Positions 1-11,640 of a stretch of DNA of 64,000 nt are shown here, piece after piece. The translations under genes and the position numbers were made by a program. Under the pieces are notes generated by a model that was not told where the DNA came from, made no database searches, and saw only the letters and a program-made list of their open reading frames with translations. This stretch comes from Auanema rhodensis (lineage: Eukaryota; Nematoda; Chromadorea; Rhabditida; Rhabditidae). Positions within the stretch are counted from its first letter, which is position 1. Each line of letters opens with the position of its first letter. The stretch covers positions 7,378,001 through 7,442,000 of the forward strand of contig OZ059896.1 in NCBI GenBank assembly GCA_964057225.1, given 5' to 3'.

Positions 1-1446
1 GAACGTTTTTTTCCTGAAATATATGCTAAATTAGAACAGGTAGAATTCCAAACAAACTTTTCTTCTTTTTTTTTAACCCCTAGTACTTATTCTTCTTTAT
101 ATTTTATTATTGATTGTATTTCTGTGATTAGCTATTTATTAATTGAAGAACGGAGTTATTGTATGGCGCTTACCAATAGAAATATCTCAAAGTCGGTTTG
201 GAGGACGTGAAGATCCGTCAAATGCCTGTACTCTTATTGTTATAAAATTAGCTGAACTAATTCATAGAAATAATATAAGGCTCAGTCATCACAATTGTTT
301 ATTTATGGTATGAATATCATTTGATTTCTCAGTACATTTACTTATCGAACTACTAATATTAAGATTTTCAGAGAACAATCGAGAATCGAAGCTATTTAAT
401 CCAACAAAACAGAATTGCCTCCGATTATAACAATGAAACATCGGTGGTAATTTAATTGTTTATCAGAGATGATGCTTACATTACTCATATTATAGAGATG
501 CTGCCCTATCCTGTTGACCAGTTTCATTGAAGCGATTGTCAATGGAAATAAGAGTCATGAATCAGCTCTAAAGAAACGTATGAAATCCATTAGTTCGGGA
601 CTTGTTGATCCTTATTTCACAATACCTGATGCTCTTGTCGCTGTAAACAATCCCTTTAGAGTAACTGAAAAAACATTACTCAACTTTATTTTCCTTCTTT
701 ATAGGAGATCGATTTTTCATCTGTAGTGGGTCCTATTAGCCAAAACCTACCTAGTTACTTACGTTGTATTATTCATCAGTAAGATTTTATTTATATATTA
801 GAAATTACAAATGTCATCTCAGTCCGAAACTTGAGTACGAAGAAAAGATATACATCATTATGATTGCTTTCCAAAGATCAGTACTGTTTGTGTATGAACG
901 TTCCTCTGATACTATTACTTTACTAGACACACATTTGCATGGAATTGGGCATGGTAGTCTTAATTAATATTTATGTTAACATATAATTATGAATATATCC
1001 TTATAGGTGGTCTTATTGCTTCGTGCCATTTAAACAATTTACGTTTTTTTGGACAATGGGTTTCTTCAAACATTTTCCAAGAATCGTTATATCTTTCTCG
1101 CAGAGAAAAGTATCAGGTAATCAGCTAATAGTTAAAGGTATTTATACCTAATTAAAAGCTCCAGGTAGTATACGAGCTCTCCGTTTTAAATTTTTGTGGC
1201 GATGTGAACTTATCCGACTGCTCTCCTTCGCCATCTCGTATTGGTCTATGCTCAAAGTTTTCAATTTTTCCCGAATTGGATTCTTCAAGCGAGTCGTCTT
1301 CATATGAATCCTCTCCCGAAAAGCAATACTTTGACTTTAACACGGGCTCATTTACTCCGGTATGTAGGAGGAAACGGCCCATAGAAAATGCTAAAACGGC
1401 AACATCGACGTACGAGTTCAAGTCGGAAAAAAGAATGAAATTCTAG
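1..1446 (+). CDS. 3' part of a gene with cysteine-peptidase-like motifs, function uncertain
   Basis: The window opens inside this gene. Readable exons are about 1-51, 149-307, 371-444, about 478-660, 705-760, about 804-957, 1006-1118 and 1165-1446 (TAG at 1444-1446), separated by short GT..AG introns. I do not recognise the family with certainty. Two blocks resemble papain-fold deubiquitinase or tegument-type cysteine peptidases: RFGGREDPSNACTLIVIKL near 190-250, where the Cys would be the nucleophile, and LLDTHLHGIGHGGLIASC near 930-1030, where an Asp-Thr-His block is followed by a Gly-rich turn. The last 80 or so residues are Ser-, Glu- and Lys-rich, probably disordered, and end in a basic tail. 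It converges on the next gene with a 160-bp gap that contains AATAAA at 1537-1542. Existence of the gene is well supported; the peptidase reading is an inference from motif order only. Confidence 0.5.
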
Positions 1447-1606
1447 GTTATTATCTTTCAATATAAAATTCAGGAATGCATCTGTGTTTGTTTCATATTT
1501 TGTTACAAAAATAATTGTATGAAAAATCATTATTACAATAAAAAAATGATAAAACGTATTAGATTATTATCACAGAGTTCTTAGTTAGTTCTAATATTAA
1601 AATTAA

Positions 1607-3835
1607 CTAAAAAGGTCGAACACTTTGTGAGTCTAGCTTTACCATCTCATCGAACTTCGCTGTGAAACCATATGTTTTCCAAGTTAGCCCAAGGGAAATT
1701 CTTTGAGTGATTGGTCCGACGTAAGGGGAAATCCATTGAAGAATAGCGCGATATATGAATAAATAATGAAGAGAAGATCCCACACCGCATTTACGTTGAA
1801 GTCGAACAAATGTGGAAGCGAGTAAAACTACGTTATCGTCAATAGGAGTACCTGAAATTAAATTTCTTAGATTGGTATACAAAAAACATGAATATACCAC
1901 GTAAGAAGTGGCATAAAACCGCTTCAATAGCAACGAGCGTTCCACTACGTGTACAACCATCTAGACATTGCACAATAGTTGGTGAATTCGATAACCGAGC
2001 TCTGAAATCAATACATAATTGACACATAATACAATCGGAAGTACCTTCGCAAAATTCTGAAAGGCCAATGAGCATCACCCATGTACTGCCAATCCCACTG
2101 CCAATGTTCCACTACAAAAGGATATTCTCCATCTTTTACAACTTCCTATAACAAGTATATCCCACATAGAACTAAAACTTTACTACCAAATAAGTGACGG
2201 TGAACAGTGGATCAATAGTAGCATCAACTCTCTTATTTCTTATGGTAATATCGCCATGGCGAACAGAATCTCCTTCATATCTGAAAATAAAAATGAAACA
2301 AGTTCGCATTTGTAATGTTTACGCCACCTTGGCCAATAATATGGGCAATAAGAAGCAGGTGATAGTTTACCCAAAGGTCCAAGAATAGAAGGATCTACGG
2401 CTTCACACAACATAATAATCATTTTTGATTTTTCTTGGTAAACCTAAACCAAATTGTATTCATTTTTCAAAATTGTATACCATGCGCCAAAAGTCGTATA
2501 CAGTATTGTCCATTGGAGCTTGCGAACAGATGAACGTGTTTAGTAAAGTACCTCCACGAACATAGGATGCATGAATAAAATCATCAGTTCCACTAAAATA
2601 GTTTTATACTTGTCAAACTATACTATCTTACTAAGGTATATCATTGTTCTCTTCGCCCAAATCTTCATCATTGAAAATTGTATCCACAGCACTTCTCAGT
2701 GTTTCTTGTTTAACAGGTGTATCAATTAATTTGACACGTGAATGATCAATGCAAGGAATTGCTACATATGAAGTATTTTTTTATAAAATGAAATAAAACT
2801 TACTCTTGCTACGCGATTTAGTTAAGTAATTCAAATTAAAAGAAGATTGCGACACTTCATCAGGAGAAAGACCATTTGCAGTCATAATTTCTAATCTTCT
2901 GAATTCACTCATGAACTCCTGGAAAAAAATTTGAACACAAAATAATATTGTTACATACCGTAAGATGACAAGACAAACTTCCAGGATCAATGAGGAAAGA
3001 CCATTTAACCTTAGAACTCATTTGATCAACAAATCTTTTGATTCTAGATGCAACAAGCCCAGATATCTCTGGAGGTTGATAGAACCAGTTGCACAATGGG
3101 TCCAACTAATCTCAAGGTACATTAGAGAAAATAGTAACAGGAAATAATACCTTCCTAAGCATATCAAAATTTTTTGCAGCAGTTTTAAGTAGAGATGAGC
3201 ATTCAGTGAAAGCTGGAAATAAGCGCTCTCGTAACCACTGTGCCATATCGCGCCTTCAATTAGAAAAAACAATGAATAATACTCTAAACTAATATACCCA
3301 TAGTGTAATTCAAGAGCTAAATCTTCCTGACTGTTAGTCACCGCAGTGATTGATCTTCCGATCATAGATAATCTTGTTTCCTCATCACAAAGAATGCCAT
3401 CCACCTGGACATAGTTAATATTGAAATAAAAGTCAGTCGGTTACCTTGAACAATTTTTGAGCTATGAACATCTTAAGTTCATTAGCTTCATGCTGAGCCT
3501 AAAACAACAACAAAGTAATAGAAAGAGACCACAAAAACACACAATTCTTTTGAGTAATTGATTGTCATAATATTGCTGGAAGAATTTCGCGAAACAACCT
3601 TCAGATATGACTGCGCCACCACTCTCGAGATCCGTCTGAATCTATGATACTTACACAATATCATGGCAATGATCAAACCTTTTCCTTCACAGGCTTTTTT
3701 TTAGCTATTACAAGGAAATCATGGTCAATTATACCATCCTAACAAAAAAAAATAAATCACAGAACAATAAGTTAATCTTACATCATATTCTATACTGCTG
3801 ATATCCGAATATCTATCATCATAAATAGAACCCAT
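1607..3835 (-). CDS. Protein-tyrosine-phosphatase-fold protein, probably catalytically dead
   Basis: A multi-exon gene with ATG at 3833-3835 and TAG at 1607-1609. The N-terminal third looks helical (blocks such as AKFFQQYYDNQLLKRI and NELKMFIAQKLFKVDG) and I do not recognise it. The C-terminal two thirds follows the classical PTP fold in order: EFMSEFRRLE, AIPCIDHSRVKL, DDFIHASYVRGG, FICSQAPMDNTVYDFWRMVYN, a YCPYYWP block, HWQWDWQYMGDAHW, TIVQCLDGCTRSGT and a C-terminal VRLQRKCGVG..YLFIYRAIL helix. The phosphate-loop Cys and Arg remain (C-X5-R), but the preceding His is Gln, the WPD aspartate is absent, KNRY is KSRS, and the Q-loop glutamines are not seen. It is therefore likely a pseudophosphatase. 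C. elegans EGG-3/4/5 are known inactive PTP-fold proteins of the egg; similarity to them is only a suggestion. No acceptor-like site lies immediately before the ATG, so the start is less certain. Confidence 0.8.
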
Positions 3836-4174
3836 TGATAATAAAAGTGAGTAAATAAGATATAAGTTTACAGGTTATTCAAGAGTTAAGGAATACCCAA
3901 CACAAAAATTTTTTTTTGCTGATTAGAGTAGCTTTAGAAATATATTTCCCTTAAATAAATTATGACAGTGCGACAGTAGGTCAATCAATTAGTGCGCCAA
4001 ATTACAGTACTGTTTATATTGCTCAAAACATCATCAATTGAGCAATCTTTCGGTTCGATTTATTTAATGTAATATAGCTAAGTTAATCATATATCATTAA
4101 GCAAAATTTCGAAGTATTTTATTATTCTCATTGACAAAATACGCTTTGATCTACATGGCCTATGTGGAAGACAT
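3836..4174. other. Intergenic, same-strand gap between PTP-like gene and NDUFA12
   Basis: AT-rich and non-coding. It holds the promoter or 5' region of the PTP-like gene and the 3' end of the NDUFA12 gene, with an AAATAAA-type signal readable on the minus strand near 4058-4070. No other feature seen. Confidence 0.6.
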
Positions 4175-4746
4175 CTATTCATCAGTCTTCTTAACTCCTG
4201 GTTGCCATCCAGAAATTTTGGTACGAGTAGTGGAATAGGGGATATATTTCTTGTCACTGTTAAGAAATAAATAGAAAGAATAACTGCAAAAAAAACTTAC
4301 TGGTAGATAGAAACATTTTCCTGGTGATCCATCACCCATTTCTCGTTATTAGGAGGTTTGGCAACAGGCGAATCATCAGTAATGTGATGAAGCCATCCAT
4401 GCCTAAATTAATTATAAAATAGTTATTTGATTTGAATTTACAACATACCATTCAGATGGAACTTGGGATGCATCATAATCAAGCCAAACTTTTTCATTAA
4501 ACTCCACCCAACGGTTACGAGGAACAAAGTAAGCATTGTTTTCATAATACTTGTTTCCGTATTTGTCCTCTCCCACCAGAGTTCCCACACGAGTAACGTC
4601 CATCCTGAATGTACACTACAGCTAGGATATCATTTAATAATTTACAAATAACGCTTCTTGGCAACAGCTTTGACACCACCCAATTCCTTAACAATTTGCT
4701 GGAGTTTTTGAATTTTGTCCAATCCCAGCCATTGCTTTAATGACAT
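4175..4746 (-). CDS. NDUFA12: NADH:ubiquinone oxidoreductase subunit NDUFA12 (B17.2)
   Basis: Accessory subunit of mitochondrial respiratory complex I, located on the matrix arm. The reading is ATG at 4744-4746, [19 protein letters not shown] at the N-terminus, then the family block [42 protein letters not shown] and a C-terminal [14 protein letters not shown] ending in TAG at 4175-4177. Introns of about 40-50 bp split it into at least four exons, the first one joined to the second inside a Leu codon. The length (about 140 residues) matches the family (145 in human). The codon before the ATG is CAG at the end of a pyrimidine-rich tract, so the ATG lies directly behind an acceptor-like site. 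It lies 190 bp downstream of the p47-like gene on the same strand and could be its operon partner. Confidence 0.93.
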
Positions 4747-4748
4747 CT
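4747..4748 (-). other. Probable trans-splice acceptor of NDUFA12
   Basis: The minus strand reads TTCTTGTTCTGTTCAG immediately before the ATG, a good nematode acceptor with no upstream exon to pair with. This is expected for spliced-leader addition. Inferred only. Confidence 0.5.
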
Positions 4749-4936
4749 GAACAGAACAAGAATTGAATGAGAAATATCAACGATTAAAATATAAGAGGAA
4801 ATAAAATCCTTGCATGTAAATATAAAAGTAATACTTTATGTTGCAACATTATTGCAAAAGGATAAAAAATAAATTAAAAACAGATCGGTTACAGAGATGG
4901 TATTTACAAAACCATAATAAGATTCCCGCATAAAAA

Positions 4937-6252
4937 TCAAGCTGTGGATTTTACAATAACGACAGAATTGAGAAGACCAGCGTCAGAAATAGTTAAGGTT
5001 TCATCTTCAATGATGGTACGTGGGAAAGTTTGCATGAAGTTGAATGGAGCAAAAGCAAGAGCAGGGTTAGCTCTAAATGATGATTGAAAATAAAATATTG
5101 CTTGATTGCTAAATAAAACTTACGTTACAACAAAATTACGCAATTGTTGAATAGTATGGTTGTGGTTAAACTTTGCAACAACTCTTTCCCCATTTTCAAA
5201 CCTTATTTGAACCTAAAGAAAATCATATTATAAAGCAGCACACTTATATCACCTGAGTAATAGGTGCAGATTCGTCCAAATTAACTTCTCTTTGGGCTTC
5301 AGCAAAAGAATTGGCAGTCTCTAAAAATATTCATCAATACCAGCGAAACAGCGGATATAAATCTTACGTTCAGCCGTACGTGCGGGAGCTACTTCGGAAG
5401 TAGAAGATAACTCTGGAACAATTGCTCCCAAACGAGCACCAGTACCCTACAAGAATATCAATAAAAAATATACAAAATAAAAAAATACCATGAATGGTTT
5501 ACTTTGAACTTTTGGTGCTTCATAGGGTTCATGCTTTTTTTCCATATGCACGTGAATTTTTTTGCGAGGATAAGCAAGGTAGAGTTCAGCAGGAACTTGC
5601 CTAAACGTATAACAATATATCTTCTTTTTTTTTTAATCATACCCTTTCTGGACAGCATCCATAAACTCGACATTTTCTTCAAAGAGACGGAAAGGTCCGT
5701 CCTCAATAGTAAATCCATTTTTGTAGAAAAAGATACGAACGATAACCTACAAACGTACTCATAAGTATAAAAATGTTGACAAAATAACAAACTGTCTCTG
5801 GTTCCGCATTTTCTTCAACAGTTTCAGCAGCTGGAGCGTCAGAAGCACCAGGCCCCCCAAGTTTCATTCCGCCTCCAGGAAAGCGACTAGGTTTCTAAAA
5901 TCGTTGCATTAACAAAGTTCGATAAGTTAACAAACCTTTCCACTTATGGCCGCTTCTGTAGCAGGCAGAGCCTCAGCCCCTGCTTGACGTGCAGCATTGA
6001 ATAACTGTTCTCTAAAATCTCGTCTATCAGGGCCTAACACTTGTTGTCCACTAAAATAAATACTAATTAACATGAAAATGTTTAAAACAATTAAATTACC
6101 TGTGCTCACTCCCTCCTACAAAAAAACTTTGTCCTTCCCCTCCAGATTCTTCTCCACTATCGTTTTCTCCATTTTTAATATCGTTAAAAGTTTTAATTCT
6201 ATAAAAATACAATAAAGTCATTTTTTCAATTGTAAAAAAACCTTTTGCTCAT
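4937..6252 (-). CDS. ubxn-2: p97/Cdc48 cofactor of the p47 (UBXN2) family, SEP plus UBX domains
   Basis: Adaptor for the AAA ATPase p97/CDC-48 in membrane fusion and ubiquitin-dependent processes. ATG at 6250-6252 begins MSKRIKTFNDIKNGENDSG. This is followed by the p47-typical GQSFFVGGSEHSGQQVLGP segment, a Gly-rich FPGGGMKLGG stretch, a SEP domain (VIVRIFFYKNGFTIEDGPF to LAYPRKKIHVHME), the p97-binding SHP box PFMGTGARLG, and a C-terminal UBX domain (PITQVQIRFENGERVVAKFN to TISDAGLLNSVVIV) ending in TGA at 4937-4939. There is no room for the N-terminal UBA domain of human p47, so the layout matches UBXN2A/B (p37) better. An acceptor-like site lies 35 bases 5' of the ATG. It is divergent from the ABCB8 gene and followed by NDUFA12 on the same strand. 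Confidence 0.9.
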
Positions 6253-6286
6253 AATAGTAACAATGAACCGGTATTAAGTAAATTCA

Positions 6287-6288
6287 CT
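6287..6288 (-). other. Probable trans-splice acceptor of the p47-like gene
   Basis: The minus strand reads CGTATTTCAG then TG 35 bases upstream of the start codon, with no recognisable exon further 5'. Confidence 0.4.
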
Positions 6289-6572
6289 GAAATACGAATT
6301 ATTATATGATAAACTAATCTACAAGGTATTCAGTCATAAATATACCGATTGAAATTGTAAGCTAACTAGAGCAATAAGAAATCATGTAAATACGTAGAAA
6401 GAACTGATCGACATTTTTAACCAAACGGTAAGATACAATTTTCAATGAAACGGCAATGATAAGCTTTTTGATAAATATTTTACAAATAGTATAAGCTAAA
6501 TTTTATTGTATAAATCGAAGTATTGTCAGGGATACTCGAGTAGTTAACATTTATATTTGCTTCACATGGAAC
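6289..6572. promoter_or_regulatory. Shared divergent promoter region of the p47-like and ABCB8 genes
   Basis: A gap of about 320 bp separates two divergent start codons (6252 minus, 6573 plus). It is AT-rich and no ORF continues through it. I see no clear TATA box. Its role as a bidirectional promoter is inferred from position. Confidence 0.5.
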
Positions 6573-9322
6573 ATGTCATTGTCTAAACTCACCAATTTAT
6601 GCTTCATACTTCCTGCTAATTTAAAATCTAGTTTGAATTTATCGAGGTAAACAATTTTCTATGAACTGCAAATAAAAGCAATCTTAGCTCTCTGTTTCGG
6701 CAATCTATCACCAAATTTCTTAAGAAGCCTTCATCAAAAACCCTCAAAGCCGGTAGATTAATTGGGGTAGGATTCAGTCTAGCAGGTGTCCCTCTCTTTA
6801 GGTGCGGTATACTATTATTGTTTTTCAAGATTAAAAAAAGATTCTACTCTTTGCTATTTTAGACTTGCAGAATGTAGACCAATACCAGCTTTAAGTAAAA
6901 GAGTTGATCACTTAAAGACTGTTTCTCTAGAGCCAGAACCTAGTCTGAGTTTATTAGATTTGTGGAGATTAATTAAGCCCTATTTGGGATGGTTTATAGC
7001 TGCAGTTGCGGTATATATTTAGCTTTTTTCCAAATACAATAGCTATAATAGTGTGCCATTCTGACTGCCATTGTTAATATTCAACTTCCTCTACATCTTG
7101 GAAAGCTCATAGATGCAATGGTAGAATTGATAAAAGGACAGGCTACAGGAATTGAATACGATACCGTTTCTATTAAGCAACAAGCGATAAAACTTGTTAG
7201 TTGTTATGTTGCTCAGGTAGTTATAGTTACGCGTTAACTAACGAAACTAAATTTTTATGTAGGCTGTTCTTACATTTTTTTATATTTCGTTCTTGAGCGT
7301 TCTCGGTGAGCGTGTCGCATATGATTTGAAGTTACGACTCTTTGAAAAATTGCTTGTAATGGACATGTCATTTCATGATGCTCAGGTTGAATCTTTTTCT
7401 TTTTTTCAAAATATCTTGAGAAGGTACAGAAAGCTGGTGAACTATCCTCTCGTCTTAATGTGGATGTTCAAGAATTTAAAAGTTGTTTTAAACTCACTGT
7501 AGCCCAGGGATTGAAAACATTTGCACAGGTTTTTTTCGTACATATTTTGATATTTCTGTTTTTTCTTCTGTTTTTAGACTTTGGGTTGCGTCGCTACCCT
7601 TTTCTACATATCTCCTTCTATGACTGTTGTAACTGTTGCTGCTTTGCCTGCTGTTATCTTGATAGGAACATTTTGTGGCGCGCTATTGAGAACTTTGAGT
7701 AGAAAGTATAACTTTTATTTCTATGATTTTTCTTTTAAACTATGTTTAGAGCTCAAGCACAATCTGCAATTGCTGCGTCTGTGTCTGATGAAGCTTTTAG
7801 TAATATCAGAACTGTACGCGCTTTTGCTATGGAAGCTCAAGAAACAGAGTAGGTTATGTTGCCATTGTTCACTAAACAACTTTTTTGTTTTTAGCTTATA
7901 TAAGAGGGAGATATCTCAAGCTCGCTTCATGAATGAATTGTTGGGAATGGGAATCGGTGTATTTCAAGGTTCACAGTTTGTTTTGATGGGATTTATTTCT
8001 TTTTTAAGGGGCCACTAATTTCTTTCTCAATGGAATAGTTTTGACTGTGCTATACGGTGGATCATCAATGATAAATTCTGGCGAAATGTCTCCTGGCGAT
8101 CTGATGTCTTTCCTTGTCACAGCCCAAACTATTCAAAAATCTTTAAGTCAATTATCTGTTGTGTTCGGGCATGCGCTTAGAGGTTGGACTGCTGGTGCTA
8201 GAGTTTTTGAGGTTTTAATACACAAGTAACTGTTCATCACTTACTTTTAGTTTATAAAACTGGAACCCACCTCGAGAATGGATGATGGTGTATGTATTCC
8301 ATATCATTCGCTTTGGGGAGAAGTACTATTGTAATTTTAGTATTTATATATTATAATCTTTAAGATTGCCTTTAATGATGTTTCTTTCCATTATGAGACT
8401 CGTCCTGGTCATCAGGTGTTTGATGGCTTAAATTTAAAAATACCTGCTGGACAAATTGTTGCTTTATGCGGACCTAGCGGACAAGGAAAGAGCACAATAA
8501 CTTCACTCTTAGAAAGATTTTACGATCCTACTGCTGGTTCCGTTACTCTTGATGGAAAAGATCTGAAAACGCTTAATTTGGAATGGCTTCGGGGCCAGGT
8601 ATTTCTTCTGTTGCTCCGTTTGTATATGTATAATTCGTTTCAGGTCATTGGATTGATTTCTCAAGAGCCTGTACTATTCGCTACTACAATTGAAGAAAAT
8701 ATTAGGTATGGTAGACCAGGAGCATCGGATCCTGAGGTATTTTAAGGAGAAAATTTTGAATTATTGACACTTGAAACCAGGTGAGAGAGGCTGCAGCTTT
8801 GGCTAATGCAGACGGTTTTATAAGTGAATTCCCGGACGGATATAAAACAGTGGTTGGTGAAAGAGGTACTCAATTGTCTGGTGGTCAAAAACAAGTTAGT
8901 TCTGTTTTGTCTTCTCTCTTTATCCTAATTTATAGCGTATTGCGATTGCTCGAGCTTTATTAAAAAATCCTCCAATTCTAATCTTGGATGAAGCTACAAG
9001 TGCTCTAGATACGGACAGCGAAAAATTGGTTAGTTTTTCAAATTAAGAATAATATCTTCTACTACTGCATATGAAATTTAGGTACGAGAAGCACTCGAAC
9101 GTGCGATGAAAGGAAGAACAGTATTGATTATTGCTCATAGGTTAAGTACTATTCAAAACGCAGATTTGATTTGCGTTGTAAAAGATAAAAAGGTGTTTTT
9201 TGCTAAGTATGCTATTGCTTATATCTATATTTTAGATTGTGGAACAGGGAACTCATGGACAATTGCTAAAGAAAAAAGGGCATTACTATAATCTTGTTCA
9301 GTCCCAGTATTCTCAGTCATAG
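6573..9322 (+). CDS. ABCB8: Mitochondrial half-size ABC transporter, ABCB8 (MITOSUR) type
   Basis: Half transporter of the mitochondrial inner membrane; ABCB8 is linked to the mitochondrial ATP-sensitive K+ channel and iron handling. ATG at 6573 opens a basic, Ser/Leu-rich leader of mitochondrial-targeting type. Exons then give the transmembrane domain ([99 protein letters not shown]) and the ATPase domain: Walker [10 protein letters not shown] (about 8471-8497), Q-loop [19 protein letters not shown], signature LSGGQKQ, Walker [13 protein letters not shown] and H-loop IIAHRLST. It ends [17 protein letters not shown] at 9320-9322. The [11 protein letters not shown] and [13 protein letters not shown] blocks match ABCB8 rather than ABCB7 or ABCB10. 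All ATPase motifs are intact, and an intron interrupts the signature right after GGQKQ. Confidence 0.93.
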
Positions 9323-9451
9323 GTTTAGATAGCTAATATTTAGATTTTAAGGAAAAGCGTTGAAATACATTTTACAGATAAATATTTTGGAAATTTTTAT
9401 TAATTTTTTTCTTTACAAGATAATTGTTAAAAATACAAACAAATGACCCGT

Positions 9452-11640
9452 TTAAGCCTTGTATCCAGATTCTTCCTGTGGGACCTCAGCAACTGGCTCA
9501 ACTGGGGCTGGAGCTGGTTCTGGGACAACTTCTGGTTCTGGTTGCTCTTCTGGTTGCTCTACTGGTACTTCTGGTTGCTCTACTGGTTCTTCTGGTTGCT
9601 CGACGTGCTTCTCGACTTCTTCGACGACTGGGGCTGGCTCATCTCCGTAGCTGTTTTGAACTCCTCTCTTGGCTCTGTATCCAGATTCCTCTTGTGGGAT
9701 TTCAGCAACTGGCTCAACTGGGGCTGGAGCTGGTACTGCCACAATTTCTGGGACTGGGTCTTCGGTGAGGACTGGTTGCTCTTCTGGTTGTTCTACTGGT
9801 TCTTCTGGTTGATCAACGTGCTTCTCGTCTTCTTGGACGACTGGGGCTGGCTCATCTCCGTAGCTGTTTTGAACTCCTCTCTTGGCTCTGTATCCAGATT
9901 CCTCTTGTGGGACCTCAGCAACTGGCTCAACTGGAGCTGGAGCTGGTTCTGGGACAACTTCTGGGGCTGGTTGCTCTTCTGGTTGCTCTACTGGCTCTTC
10001 TGGTTGTTCAACGTGCTTCTCGTCTTCTTGGACGACTGGGGCTGGCTCATCTCCGTAGCTGTTTTGAACTCCTCTCTTGGCTCTGTATCCAGAATCCTCT
10101 TGTGGGACCTCAGCAACTGGCTCAACTGGGGCTGGGGCTGCTTCTGGGACAACTTCTGGGACTGGTTGCTCTTCTGGTTGCTCTACTGGTTCTTCTGGTT
10201 GTTCAACGTGCTTCTCGTCTTCTTGGACGACTGGGGCTGGCTCATCTCCGTAGCTGTTTTGAACTCCTCTCTTGGCTCTGTATCCAGATTCCTCTTGTGG
10301 GACCTCAGCAACTGGCTCAACTGGGGCTGGGGCTGGTTCTGGGACAACTTCTGGGACTGGGTCTTCGGTAAGGATTGGTTGCTCTTCTGGTTGTTCTACT
10401 GGTTCTTCTGGTTGATCAACGTGCTTCTCGTCTTCTTGGACGACTGGGGCTGGCTCATCTCCGTAGCTGTTTTGAACTCCTCTCTTGGCTCTGTATCCAG
10501 ATTCCTCTTGTGGGACCTCAGCAACTGGCTCAACTGGAGCTGGAGCTGGTTCTGGGACAACTTCTGGGGCTGGTTGCTCTTCTGGTTGCTCTACTGGCTC
10601 TTCTGGTTGTTCAACGTGTTGTTCAACTTCTTCGACGGCTGGGGCTGGCTCATCTCCGTAGCTGTTTTGAACTCCTCTCTTGGCTCTGTATCCAGAATCC
10701 TCTTGTGGGACCTCAGCAACTGGCTCAACTGGAGCTGGAGCTGGTTCTGGGACAACTTCTGGGGCTGGTTGCTCTTCTGGTTGCTCTACTGGCTCTTCTG
10801 GTTGTTCAACGTGTTGTTCAACTTCTTCGACGGCTGGGGCTGGCTCATCTCCGTAGCTGTTTTGAACTCCTCTTTTGGCTCTGTATCCAGATTCCTCTTG
10901 TGGGATTTCAGCAACTGGCTCAACTGGGGCTGGAGCTGGTACTGCCACAATTTCTGGGACTGGGTCTTCGGTAAGGATTGGTTGCTCTTCTGGTTGTTCT
11001 ACTGGTTCTTCTGGTTGTTCAACGTGCTTCTCGTCTTCTTGGACGACTGGGGCTGGCTCATCTCCATAGCTGTTTTGAACTCCTCTCTTGGCTCTGTATC
11101 CAGAATCCTCTTGTGGGACCTCAGCAACTGGCTCAACTGGGGCTGGGGCTGGTTCTGGGACAACTTCTGGGGCTGGTTGCTCCTCTGGTTGCTCTACTGG
11201 TTCTTCTGGTTGTTCAACGTGTTGCTCAACTTCTTCGACGGCTGGGGCTGGCTCATCTCCGTAGCTGTTTTGAACTCCTCTCTTGGCTCTGTATCCAGAA
11301 TCCTCTTGTGGGACCTCAGCAACTGGCTCAACTGGAGCTGGGGCTGGTTCTGGGACAACTTCTGGGGCTGGTTGTTCCTCTGGTTGCTCTACTGGTTCTT
11401 CTGGTTGTTCAACGTGTTGCTCAACTTCTTCGACGGCTGGGGCTGGCTCATCTCCGTAGCTGTTTTGAACTCCTCTTTTGGCTCTGTATCCAGATTCCTC
11501 TTGTGGGATTTCAGCAACTGGCTCAACTGGGGCTGGAGCTGGTACTGCCACAATTTCTGGGACTGGGTCTTCGGCAAGGACTGTGGAAGATTCCACTGGA
11601 GCGATGGGTTCATCTCCGTATGTATTACGTTTGTGAACTA
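9452..11640 (-). repeat. In-frame tandem repeat array, 195/195/213-bp higher-order pattern
   Basis: The marker ggctctgtatccag recurs at 9671, 9884, 10079, 10274, 10487 and onward to about 11480. Spacings are 213, 195, 195, 213, 195, 195, 213, 195, 195 bp, so three units form a 603-bp block. The 213-bp units carry the extra (I/V)LTEDP insertion. The last unit (9454-9670) has its own PEVPVEQ insertion. Confidence 0.9.
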
